Shown here: one piece after another, positions 11,936 to 23,042 of the stretch
Layout of the letters: each line of letters opens with the position of its first letter
Position numbering within the stretch: the first letter of the stretch is position 1
DNA from: Luzula sylvatica
Taxonomy: Eukaryota > Streptophyta > Magnoliopsida > Poales > Juncaceae
DNA length: 64,000 bases
Direction: 5' to 3'
Assembly: GCA_946800325.1 (NCBI GenBank)
Contig: OX326957.1
Span: 26,135,054 to 26,199,053 of the forward strand
Position numbers and translations under genes: made by a program
The notes under the pieces: generated by a model
Told to the model about the DNA's origin: nothing
The model's database searches: none
Seen by the model: only the letters and a program-made list of their open reading frames with translations

Positions 11936-12488
11936 TTCCTTTTTATCGACTGATTAGTCGAATTTCATAGTTGATTCGTTTTAGTATATAGATTATTTGA
12001 TAGTAAATAAATATATACGAGGGTATAAATATGCATAGTTATTAAATTAACCTTTCTTTATGGATTTTTTGTGGGGTGATTGGGAATAAATACTGATTAG
12101 TCACATTGTTCAGTGAATTGTTTCGTAAGACGGTTTTGTTTAATTCCAATTTTTCTGTGCTTGGCTTTGAGCCTTGACGGAATTTATCTTTTGCGCTTCA
12201 GTCCTCGCGCTTGTGTGAAATTGTTTGCAGGTCCGAATGAAGAAGAAGAAATCTGAATTTTCTTCTGGGCATTTGGTCGAAGAAGAAGAAGAAATCTGAA
12301 TTTTCCTTGCTAAGTTTTGGATTAGGGTTCGGAGTTCAGGAACTTATTTTTATGAAATTGAACTTAAATATTTTATATACATAGTGTTGTTTGTTTTGAA
12401 TTTTGATAGATTGTGTTGGATAAACATCGTCATATGGTATTTTGAAAAAGTAGCTAAACTAGAATGTAGCTGTATTGGATAGATAAAA
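11936..12488. other. 3' flank of the DUF3537 gene
   Basis: No further gene signal. A short direct repeat of the motif GAAGAAGAAGAAATCTGAATTTTC occurs in part at 12237-12260 and 12279-12304. The stretch is otherwise AT-rich, probably 3' UTR and spacer. Confidence 0.4.
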
Positions 12489-13212
12489 GGGGAATTCTTC
12501 AAAAATTCCCTAGTTTTTTTGGAAATTACGAAAAATCCCTTATCTTTTTAGATTCCCTAAAAAATCCCCTATATTTGTGGCTTCCTCCAAAAATCCCCTA
12601 ACATTTTTAGATTTCCTCAAAACCCCCCTACCTTTTTGTTATGATTTCGAAGATTACCATTATACAATTTCCCATAATTTTATTTTATAAATATCCATAA
12701 TTTAATAAATAATAAATATATATTAAAATACAAAAAATAAATAATAAATAGATATTAAAATATTATTATAAATAATACATAGATATTAAAATATTATAAT
12801 AAATAATACATAGAATATTAAAATACTAATAATGGTTGAAAATGACATTTTAATATCAATATATTATTTATTATAATATTATAATATCTATGTATTATTT
12901 ATTATAATATTTTAATATTATGTATTATTTATTTTTTAACATTTTTTTTTATAATAGTTTAATATCTATTTATTATTTATTAAATTATAGAGATTTATAA
13001 AATAAAATTATGAGGGTATAATGGTCATTTTTAAAAACATAACAAAAAAGATAGGGGGTTTTTTAGGGAATCTAAAAAAATTAGGGGATTTTTGGAAGAA
13101 ACAAAAAATATAGGAGGTTTTTGAGGGAATCTAAAAAAGATAGGTTTTTTTTAAAAAAGACGGGTTTTTTCATAATTTGTAAAAAAGTTAGGGGGTTTTT
13201 GAAGAATTCCCC
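12489..13212. mobile_element. foldback element with long inverted arms, Mutator-like target duplication
   Basis: The 724-bp element starts GGGGAATTCTTCAAAAA and ends TTTTTGAAGAATTCCCC. It is flanked by the identical 9-bp duplication TAGATAAAA (12480-12488 and 13213-13221). Nine-base duplications are typical of Mutator-like elements. The arms are complementary almost to the centre. Repeated AAAATCCCCTA-type units in the left arm are mirrored as TAGGGGATTTT units in the right arm, and the middle is AT-rich. Transcribed, it would form a hairpin about 350 bp long. It has no coding capacity. Confidence 0.88.
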
Positions 13213-13274
13213 TAGATAAAACATTGAAATTAATGTGTTAGTTTTAGTCCTACAAACGTAACTTTGTCAAATAC

Positions 13275-13530
13275 ATATATTTTAGGGGTTATATATAACC
13301 AAAAGGTAACATCGATGATGTGACAAATGATGGTTAAGTGGGTTGATTAATATTATTAATTGATTCGATTGGCGATTTAATTGACAGTTTAATTGAATTG
13401 ACACGTCAATTAATATGTACTAATATAATTGATTAACGTGTCAATTAACAACTAATTGAGTCAATTAGAGAGACTAATCAACCCATTTAATCATTTTTTG
13501 CCAGCTTGATGACATGGACATATCTCACCT
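13275..13530. repeat. dispersed foldback repeat, copy 1 (partial)
   Basis: The core motifs GGTTGATTAATATTATTAATT, TTTAATTGACAGTTTAATTG and GACACGTCAATTAA, followed by the inverted counterpart TGAGTCAATTAG...TAATCAA, match longer copies at 47.1-48.0 kb and 57.7-58.5 kb. The unit is partly self-complementary. Confidence 0.65.
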
Positions 13531-14522
13531 CGCCAGTTTTTCCAGAACCAAACGACCATTCGTTATCCCTCTTTCCCCTGTTGCTGCCTCATTAGTTTCT
13601 CCCGAACCAGATGCTGGTGGCCCAGTCGCCGGTGAACTGGCCAGATCAAATAGCCCGTCGATTTCAACTTCAATTTGACACACCATACCCAGCTCAGTTC
13701 CAAATTAGTAAATTTTAGGTTTAATTTCTTTTGAAACAAGTTTTCTCATGAATGTCAACAATTTCAGCAAGACTTTTTTGTGTAATTTCATCTTCAATTT
13801 CATGCCGGGTTCAGAATTGTTGCAATCAGTCGCCAGAATTCCTGTTGTCGGTCGCTGCCAATTTGCTACTGCCACTTCACCGATAGCAGTAATTGACTGT
13901 TACGATAATTAATTTGGATTCAATACCAAAATTCTAATTAGCAATTAGAGTAATATAAAGTTTTATTCAAATTAGAGGAAATGAATGAGTCCAGTGAATA
14001 GGAAATCGAAGATGGCACCGATGCACTTGACCTGTCGACAAAACTATTGTGTCAAACAGGTCACCGAATCATTGTCAGAGAAACATGTCGCCTAAATTCT
14101 CTCAGTCACGTTAGGAACCCCAAACTCAAATCTGAGCTACGCCATTTACTCCGTAACTCAGACCTCCCCAAATTAAAAAGATAAGAGACTTAATTGATCA
14201 AATTAAAAAATTAAAAGAATTTGATTGGCCAAATAAAAATATTAAAGATTTGATTGAAGTTTAGATAGAAGGTAAGGACCCAAGAAATTATTTTTTTTCA
14301 AAAATAAATTATAAATTATTTACAAGAAATTTTAAATTAATTTAGGTTGGTTTGTAGCAAAGATTTGTTACAGGGAACGGACAAACCTTTACCAATATTC
14401 GATTGGTTGAGGTGGCATAACACCATGCATGAGTACCATAAGTGAATAACTAACTCTCTCCATAATTAGAATGGATTTCATCTTGCTGAAATACATAGAA
14501 AAATCAAAGTTCACAAGTTAAC

Positions 14523-14563
<41 letters not shown>

Positions 14564-14762
14564 ATTCCTTGTAAGTTCTCAAAAGAAGAATTTGTTGTTG
14601 GCCGTCCTTTCGGTCGTGAATTATACTTTTATGCATCTTGGTGCAAACAAATACAGATAAAATTTGGAATTTTTCTGAATGATTTGGTCCCAATAATATT
14701 TGAAATTAATTTCGAAAGTCTCTCATTTTGCAATTTTATATATTTGTGCATCGACTACAAAA
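13531..14762. other. spacer and promoter region of the first PTI1-like gene
   Basis: 13500-14150 has higher GC and coding-like composition but no sustained frame; I cannot assign it. From about 14340 the sequence is paralogous to the upstream region of the second kinase gene (reverse complement of about 28200-28600). A CT microsatellite at 14527-14562 is present only in this copy. The 5' leader ends at the ATG at 14763. Confidence 0.5.
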
Positions 14763-16840
14763 ATGATGTGTTGTGGCGGAGTTGAGGAGGACTCCTATGG
14801 TCCTCCGGCTAATCAAGCGGCGCCCCCACCTAATCGCGGTACAATAATTTTCCAATAATCTGTACTTTTTTTTCTTAAATTTCGCAATTTTACTGTTTTA
14901 ATTAGTTATGTGCATTGATTTCGCCAAAACATGTGAATTTTTCATCATTTTGACATCCATGAAAAAGGAATTCTTTTCGCTCAATCGCTTCAGATTCATT
15001 TGCATTCATCTATATAATTCCTTTTCTTGCAATTAGTACAGTGGGGCAATAATTCGATATTTGTTAAAGAATCCTTCATATCAATAGAGTTACAGAAATA
15101 CAAATTTCAATATATTCCTTTTTTTATGTTTTAGGTACCGATAGAGGGCCAAGAGTATCAAACACCGGTAAACCAGGTCCACCCATGAAGGTGGCTAACA
15201 TCGACATCCCGGCAATTCCATTAGCGGAATTAAAAAGTTTGACGAATAATTTTGGCGATAAAGCACTGATTGGCGAGGGTTCATATGGGCGCGTGTATCG
15301 TGCAGTTTTAAACGACGGAAAGGCTGTCGTGATAAAGAAATTGGACGCAAATGCCTCGCGGGAGCCTGATTCTGATTTTGCAGCACAGGTAATTAATTGA
15401 ATTTAGCCGATAATTAATTGTTGTGCCTTTTTCTAAATAATTTTGTTTGTTCTAATTTATGTTTATTTTTTTCCGAACATCTACAATGTAGATAACAATG
15501 ATGTCCAAACTAAAAAACGAGTACTTTACCGAGCTGTTAGGCTATTGCGTGGAGGATGGTAACAGGTGCCTAGTGTATCAGTTTGCATCCAAAGGCTCTT
15601 TGCATGATACTTTGCACGGTAATATAGCATGCGATTGCCTGTTTTTATTTTTAAAAAAATCATAAAAATTATAATTTGTTTGTTTTGTTGGTGATTCAGG
15701 AAGAAAAGGGGCGACAGGTGTACCACCTGGTCAGACGCTGACATGGAATCAAAGAGTGAAAATAGCTTATGGTGCAGCGCGAGGTCTCGAGTATCTTCAT
15801 GAAAAAGTACAGCCTTCCATTGTTCATAAAGATATCAGAACGAACAATGTACTTCTCTTTGATGAATATGATTCCAAGCTTGCTGATTTCAGTTTATCAA
15901 ACGAATCTCCTGCCGCTCGTCTCCACTCTACAAAAGTTTTAGGAACTTTTGGCTATCATGCACCAGAGTGAGTTAATTCGTTAATTTTTACATCATAATT
16001 TCATTTTCTTTCTCTTTTTTATCAAATAAAAAAAGTTATCCAACTATATGATGCATTATTTATTTGTTTTCTATGAATTTTGCAGATATGCTCTGACTGG
16101 GCAATTGACACAGAAAAGCGATGTTTATAGTTTCGGTGTCATCTTGTTGGAACTTCTTACCGGAAGAAAACCAGCAGATCATACATTGCCTAGAGGGCAA
16201 CATAGTCTCGTTACTTGGGTAAGCGATTAACACGTGAATTCTCAATTGTGTCCCCATCATCTATGACAGATGGAAATATTAAGGATCACTTCCAACATTT
16301 TTCTTACCCTGATTACTCGCAGATATCGATTTTTCTCTCTTTATTTTCTAACCCATAATGGTAACTATTTATAGGCAACTCCAAGATTAAGTGAAGATAA
16401 AGTTAAGCAATGTGTCGATCCGAAACTTAACGACGAGTACCCTCCTAAGGCTGTGGCCAAGGTAAATTCATTTCAATGTTGTTTTTATCTTTTTTTTTCA
16501 AGGAGGTTGGCGAATTGCCGCACCTCCTGTTTTTCATTTTAAATGATAGTCCATGTCCATTACAGCATTTTCAATGATAAGCCTCGATTCATCGAAAAAA
16601 GTTGTTTTTATGAACTTTTTCGATGATAAGCCCTAATTATTCTTCTAATTAACATTATTTTGCATTTGGTCATCAGCTTGCAGCGGTTGCGGCATTGTGT
16701 GTGCAATATGAATCTGATTTTCGGCCAAATATGACGATTGTGGTGAAGGCTCTCCAACCTCTTCTAGCTAAAGCAACCAAAGAGTAAAAGTCTTGTTTTT
16801 TCCTTCCATATGAGTGATGACGTACTACTAATAGTAATAC
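14340..16840 (+). repeat. left arm of the inverted segmental duplication (PTI1 copy 1)
   Basis: This interval, including promoter, all exons, introns and a short 3' flank, matches the reverse complement of about 26300-28600. Similarity is recognisable in introns (for example GATAAGCCTCGATTCATCGA) as well as exons, so this is a DNA-level duplication and not a retrocopy. The arms are separated by about 9.5 kb of transposons. Confidence 0.85.
14763..16787 (+). CDS. PTI1-like receptor-like cytoplasmic kinase, copy 1
   Basis: Seven exons: 14763-14838, 15135-15388, 15492-15618, 15700-15967, 16086-16218, 16375-16461 and 16677-16787, giving 351 residues. It belongs to the PTI1 family of RLCK VIII Ser/Thr kinases, which act below receptor complexes in defence, oxidative and developmental signalling. 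MMCCGG at the N terminus offers cysteines for membrane acylation. The P-loop is GEGSYG (72-77), the ATP lysine is in VVIK (Lys93), and the activation segment ends GYHAPE. Two departures stand out. The catalytic HRD is HKD (195-197), and the activation loop reads NESPAARL, two residues shorter than copy 2. DFG is DFS (215-217); PTI1 relatives usually have DFN there, so that is a family trait. The first of two adjacent ATGs was chosen. All introns are GT-AG. Confidence 0.9.
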
Positions 16841-17233
16841 TTAAATGTTTCTACAATGTAAATTGTTTTACTTTAATTGTTTGTCTGGTGTTTGTAAAGA
16901 GGAGCAATTTCTTAACTCTTGTTATATTATATAATATCGAGCTTGTATATGGTGCCTCCCAAAACATGGTGATTGAATCAGCATGACGTCACATGTTAAT
17001 TGGGGACTAACTTACTTAATGAAGTACCAAACGTTTGGTACTTAATGTTTTTTAACAATTGAATTTGCATTGAGATTTGTGTTTTTCATGTTGATCATGA
17101 AATTTTGTGTACATCATTAAATTCACAAATCTTAATACAAATTCAATGATTAAAAAACATTAAGTATCAAATTTTTGATACTTAATTAAGTAGATTAGTC
17201 TCCCTCATAATATATATATATATATATATATAT
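16841..17233. mobile_element. short inverted-repeat MITE (about 17003-17204) in a TA-rich spacer
   Basis: GGGACTAACTTACTTAAT with ACCAAACGTTTGGTACTTAATG on the left is mirrored by CATTAAGTATCAAATTTTTGATACTTAATTAAGTAGATTAGTCTCCC on the right (given here only as landmarks, broken by mismatches). The outer ends are 17003 and 17204. No clear target duplication was found. Its TACTTAATTAAGTA end resembles the ends of the larger element at 23041-25294. A TA microsatellite at 17213-17233 separates it from the next element. Confidence 0.6.
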
Positions 17234-20101
17234 GGGGCCGGTTCCGTTGAGTTCTTAATTTGAGTTCTTATTTTGAGTCCGATTTTGAACCGTCGATTCA
17301 AATTTGATGAGTGGCTGATATTTATTTCAAAATCTAGACTTTACATGCTGCCCATTATTCTGCCCGAGATGATTGTCTTGTAATTTAATAGTCATGGCCG
17401 AATCCATTGACCTTCCTAAAAAGTTAGATTTTATTTATTTCCTTGTTTCCAAAGCAACAAAGCAAGTTTTTTTATTTCTCTTTCTTGCACGTTCTTGTAA
17501 GGGTTCTGCATGGAGGAGGATATTTATGAAGATTGTTTAAATTTAAAGTTATATTGGAGTTATTTGTAATTATTCATTTTTCCTTGAATTTTGATGGATT
17601 TTTATTTTTCTTCTTGCAAATCCTTTAATCTTATTTGTGACTGATTGGAATTTTGTTGATTTTTGTTGAAATTTATCAAATTAGATTTATCTGAATTTTG
17701 TGATTCTAATTGAATTTAGCGAACATGTAATAAAAAACATTCATTCATGTAACGAATTCATATACAAAATACATACATAATTCTCAATTTCATAACCATA
17801 ATCTTAAGCGAAGTACAAATACCCTAATCCCACACCCTAATCATATTAACATCTCCATCTCTGCGAAATTGAAATCCTCTGTATTGCCCATGTATCCCAT
17901 CATCTCCTCTCACATTCGCATTGGCACCTCCATCTAGTCATCAATTCTGTATCCTTCTGAGTTGCATCCTCGACACGCAAATCTGTACTTGCTTCTTCCA
18001 CAAATATTGATCGCAGCTGGCTGTTGGTACCGGTACTCAGGGCCGGCCCCAGGCATAGGCCTACAAGGCCCGGGCCTAGGGTCCGACAAAGAGATGGGGT
18101 CCATTGTGAAATTTTTTCAAGGTTGAGTTTGAAGAAAATATTTGCAGGAGGTAACAATGGTGGAGTTTGTTTGTTTGGGATAGGAAATATTGGGAGAAGA
18201 AGACAGGAGTATTGGGATAAGATGTACAGATGGATCACTTGTGAATCTAGATTTGTGATATTTGGTGTGTGATATTTATATAATAGTTAAAATAAGAAAA
18301 ATACCAAACATGTTACAATAGACAATAGAGTCACAAAAAATCAAACATAAGGACCCCACCATCTTTATTGTCTTTCTAAGAAAATCAACGAGTAAATACA
18401 ATTTTCATGCTCGATTTCCATTTTATAACGGTCAAGTATTCAAACAAATATGCAACACTAAACAATCTAAAATGTTATATACAAGTAACGAAAAAAAATT
18501 ATTTATTGTGTGCAAATAATAAATTATTATAATTATAATTAAATTTTAGTTATAACTTAAAATGTTTCAGTGAAAAAATATTTTGTTTTCTTCTTTGATT
18601 ATATTTTATTTAAAGCTAACAAAATTAACTGCCAAATTTATATTATGTTGGTATTGGCACTGATTTGTCTAATTTTCAATAATTTTCAAGTCCGTCGGAG
18701 GGTTCACTCCGTTACCACTTCTGTGTGTCATTGTCTACATAATTTTTGCAGATACATATAATGAAAACAAAATTCAAGCAAGGCCACAAAAAAAGAAAAA
18801 AAAATAATATTTACCAGTGAAAAATAATGAATAATAAGAAAAATATTTCCAGCATCCCAGTGAAAAAATACTCATGTTATATAATTCAAGGATCATTTTT
18901 CGAGACGGCCTCGGGTCCTCGAAAGTCTGGGACCGGCCCTGCCGGTACTTGCTCCAAACGGTTGGTACCGATACTTGCTCTTCCTTGAATACTCAGCTGG
19001 ATGTTGATGTTCCCCTCCCCCATTAATAACGCTCAAATATTATTTTAAAAAATACCCCTATGACATCTCAAAATCATGCATTATCCTCCCAATATGAAAA
19101 AAATACTCAAAATGTCATGCATAATAATTTAATGTGTACAACTTCAATCAGATAGCAATAAAGAGAGAACCTGACAGGGGGAGGTATGGGAAATTTGCTA
19201 AAATACCCTTGTTTATGAAAAACTGGCGAACAAGCCCTGCATTATCGAAATTACAGTAAATCAATGCTCCAATTTGAGGAAAAATATTAGAAATTAAAAA
19301 AACTGAAAAATTACAGTAAATAAATGTATTTCACAAAAAATGCGAAAAAGTCCCAGAATAAATCAATTGCAAGCAAGCCTCTGAATTTCACAAAAAATGA
19401 GAAATTATAGTAAACCTATGCTCCTATTTGACATGAAAAATATTTACAGTTCAGCCAAAAGCTACACGAAATAGGAAATATAGTGAAAACTTTACTAAAT
19501 CGAAAACAATAAATAGAGATTAATGGAACCTGAGAGGTCGTTTCCGACTTAATGCTGTAATTTCATGCTGAATCAGTGAAACCTGATTCCCATCCAGAGG
19601 AAATTGTGGAACCTGATCGTCTAACACCGCCAACTGCAATTTCATGCTGCATCAGAACAAAGAGTCCTCTTATTCCTTCTTCTCAGCTCCACGGCCTTCT
19701 CGTCAGCAGCTTCCTTCTAGACCTCTAGCAACAGAACTTGGACGAGCGAGAGGCGAGGTTCTATGGTTAAAAAGAAGATAAAACGACATATTATCCAGGA
19801 GCCTCCACAACCCTAAAGCTCAAGCAAGTACCGCCATGGTGGATCGACGACGAGGGAGAGGGCGAGTTATTTTTTCCTTCTCAATTTGGCGAAGCTGTGC
19901 TGTGCTGTGAGAGAGATAATCGTGTGAGAGAGAGGAGATGTGCGATGGTGATAGGTCACTAGGGGGGCAACCGGGCAGACAATATTTTATTAATGAGCAG
20001 TGAATTTTGGTAAAAAATCTCAGCCCTCCGTCACAATTCAATCAACGGTCCTGATTTGGACTCAAAATAAGTACTCAAAATAAGATCTCGACGGAACCGG
20101 C

Positions 20102-20104
<3 letters not shown>
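17234..20104. mobile_element. 2.9-kb terminal-inverted-repeat element in a TA microsatellite (element A)
   Basis: The left end GGGGCCGGTTCCGTTGAG and right end CTCGACGGAACCGGCCCC form a terminal inverted repeat that can be followed with mismatches for about 90 bp; it contains TCTTATTTTGAGT units and ACCGTCGATT/ACCGTTGATT about 60 bases in. Both flanks are TA repeats, so a target duplication cannot be resolved. Insertion into TA tracts recalls microsatellite-targeting elements such as rice Micron and some Mutator-like elements. No transposase frame is present. A hAT element is nested at 18038-18941. A GC-richer stretch at 19520-19950 looks like leader sequence but is not assignable. Confidence 0.8.
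18038..18941. mobile_element. nested hAT-type element
   Basis: The 904-bp element starts CAGGGCCGGCCCCAGG and ends TCTGGGACCGGCCCTG. It is flanked by the identical 8-bp duplication CCGGTACT (18030-18037 and 18942-18949). It lies inside element A and so inserted later. It contains no intact transposase; the interior is AT-rich. Confidence 0.92.

Positions 20105-20182
<78 letters not shown>
20105..20182. repeat. compound TA-GATA-GA microsatellite
   Basis: About 40 bp of TA, then GATAGATA, then about 30 bp of GA. It separates elements A and B. Confidence 0.95.
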
Positions 20183-20183
<1 letters not shown>

Positions 20184-22968
20184 TGTCTATTGTACAATCA
20201 GTTGTATCAAGGTCTTGGTGTAATTATTTTTTGTACCGTCCGATTTACTTTAAAATTCGTCCAAAACTTGATCCGCCTTTCTTAATTTAACTTCCCCTCC
20301 CTCTCCTCCCTCCCCTCAAAGAAAACGACCTCAAAAAAGCGAGAAGCGATCGAACACTTTCCTCCTTCGCCATTCTACAGTACAGGACAAAGCTCCAGTA
20401 CTACCTCTGTCTCTCTGCATCTCGCGGCTTAGGTTTCTTAACCGCCTAAAATAAGGAAGGTCAAAAGAGCTTCTATCTCCGAGAAATCCTGGCCAAGGAG
20501 ATTGTCACAAACAGTCTTCTTCTCTCTCGATCGAAGATATATAGTTTCTATGATTATTCTCTCTCAAGTCAAGGTTTGCTTAAATATGTTTGTGTTTTGG
20601 ATTGAATTTCGAAATCACGTCTACTTTTGAGATTAAAGTTACATATTTCTAACTGAAAGTGGGGTCTATTTTCGAAATTATGTGTTGAATTGTTGCATAT
20701 ATTTCGAATTTTGGAGTATATATTCTAATTAAGTCAATTTTGTTATCTTTTTTTTTTGCGATTGAAATTGAAGTTGTATTAGCTGAAATTGTATCATTTA
20801 ATACTTAATTGGGGCTTCCCTATTTAATAGAAAATACTTAAGTGGTGCTGAAACCACTAGGAATTAACTCATGTAATTTATACTGGTACTTTATTTTAAA
20901 TTCAAATTCTCTTCTCAATTAGATTTCAAATCTTTTACCTTGTAATTTATTTGACGCTGAATTGATCCATATATAATTGAATTGGAGTTTTATATTTCGG
21001 AATTGTGGGCAGAATAGTTTATTTTTTTCTCTAGTAACCAATATGTGTCTCCTTTTTAATAGATCATATGTGGATCAAATTCCAAATGCCTCTACACAAA
21101 ATGAGTGGGTTTAAAAGTCTGCTGAGGCAAGTCTAAGAAATGGAAATTTGCGGAAAGTAAGGTCGCAACTATCTAACTTGTTCTCATGATACTTTTTTAT
21201 TTTATTTCGCATTGGATGAAAAAGAATGCATGATGATTGCGCGAACAAGTACTTTTAGAAGAAGTTTGCTAGTTAGAAGTTGTTTTTTTCTATATTATGT
21301 GTTATGGATGGTACTAAGTTGTGCATGCAACTAGGGATTAGGGGTTTGGCATGTATGGATTAGGGCTTCCTCTATGTGATTCGCATGTGAATGACATTTC
21401 ACATTCCTATTATGAGATTTTGTGTTAAATTTTGGTATTTGTTGAAATCAAGATATTTGAATATGTATGCATGGTTTGTAAAGCTCAAATGCTGTTGATA
21501 TAATTAACTTGAAATCACGGGTACTTCGATTAGTTGCTTGTACATGACTGGTATTAAGTATAACTCAAAAATTGTCTTTGGTAAGACTATATATAGCTAT
21601 CATAATTATTTTTTAAGAAATACCATGTACATTACTGAACTTAAATAATCAACTGACATGAACTTACAAATTAATTATCTATAAACTCAACCAAATTTTA
21701 TACAATACTTAAGAAACCCAATTAATTATCTATCAACTGACACGAACTTGCAAAAAAGTCCCTGGTTTATATACATAATTTAACCCAAATTTTATACAAT
21801 ACTTAAGACATCCAAATTCTATACATGACTCGAGACAGCCAAATTTTATACATGACTCGAGACACCCAAATTATATACATGACTCGAGACGCCCAAATTA
21901 TGTACATGACTCCAAACACCCAAATTATGTACATGACTCCAAACACCCAAATAACTCCATCCAAAATCACGTCTTCAAGCAATCTTCACATTTTTCTTCA
22001 GCCGCTATAGAATAAATTCCAAAAAATATAAGTAAAAGAATTAGTGCAGCGAACAAAAAGAAAAAAATTTATAAAAAAATGAAGAAAGAAAACAACATGA
22101 GGACAAGTTCGAAAATTGTGACCTTCTTGTTTTTCGCAAACACTGCATGTTCTCATCTTCTTAGCCTCGGCAGAAACATTGGGGTTTTCTTTTTCCTTTA
22201 CACTGTGACACAAGAGGATCTCGATACTCAACATCTAACACATGCACATTCTCTTCAATCATCCCCATTGGTGCTTTAATTAGAAAAATACAGATTGATC
22301 TATCAAAACTAGGCTTTAATTAGAAATAGACACCCCCAATTTTGAATTATATGTCTTGATTTGAAATACACATAGCACTTCTTGGACTAATCTCAAAATT
22401 ACACTATAATTTAAGTTTGAAATATCAATATAGTGTCAAAATTTGATCAATTACGAAATTCAGTCCCTAAATTCAAATTTAAGACACAATTTAAAAAACA
22501 GATGTCATAATTCAGATCTGAATTTCGAAATTGATTCCAAAAAACAACTAAGAAAATATAGTACTAATCAGTACATACCTTTGCGAGAGAATGAGAGCAA
22601 TGAGAAGGGCTGCCAAGAAAGAAATTAGAATAGCGAAACAAAAGGAGGAGATTGAAGACCGGAGAATGAAGATCTTGGTTGAAGCCGGCAGAGAAAGCAG
22701 AACCAGTCTTGCCGTGCGATTGAGAGAAAAACTAACCGTCAAAAAAATTAGGGGAAAATTAATTACGTGAATTTTTTGTTGTTAATCAAAAGGAAATGAG
22801 GGGAGGTTTTGTTTTGTTTTGTTTAGCTAAAGGGAATGAGGGAAGGGAAGGGGGAGGGGAAGGGAAGGAAGATGAGGGGATCTGATTTTGCACAGATTTT
22901 AAAGCGCATCTAAGGGTTAAAAAAGTGATCGCATCAACCCCTTGATACAATCGAATGTACACTAGACA
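20183..22968. mobile_element. 2.8-kb terminal-inverted-repeat element between microsatellites (element B)
   Basis: The left end GTGTCTATTGTACAATCA... and the reverse complement of the right end, GTGTCTAGTGTACATTCG..., align for about 110 bp, including GTTGTATCAAGG/ATTGTATCAAGG and CTTTAAAAT. The left flank is a GA tract and the right flank is CA-CT-TA. The first 400 bases (20280-20580) are CT-rich with a promoter/5' leader character. The right 200 bases are G-rich, that is, the same character on the other strand. No transposase or complete gene is seen. A 27-bp tandem repeat lies at 21786-21950. Confidence 0.75.
21786..21950. repeat. 27-bp tandem repeat, about six copies
   Basis: Units of the form CAAATTATATACATGACTCGAGACACC follow one another without gaps; the first is diverged (ACTTAAGACATC) and the last two are identical to each other. 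Because 27 is a multiple of three, the array reads as a repeating nine-residue peptide, but no gene supports translation. Confidence 0.85.
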
Positions 22969-22980
22969 CACACACACACA

Positions 22981-23040
<60 letters not shown>
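22969..23040. repeat. compound CA-CT-TA microsatellite
   Basis: CA, then CT, then TA dinucleotide blocks over about 70 bp between elements B and C. Confidence 0.95.

Positions 23041-23042
<2 letters not shown>

Noticed and set aside
13500..14200. GC-richer stretch considered as a gene remnant
   Set aside because: No frame extends through it and no protein family could be recognised.
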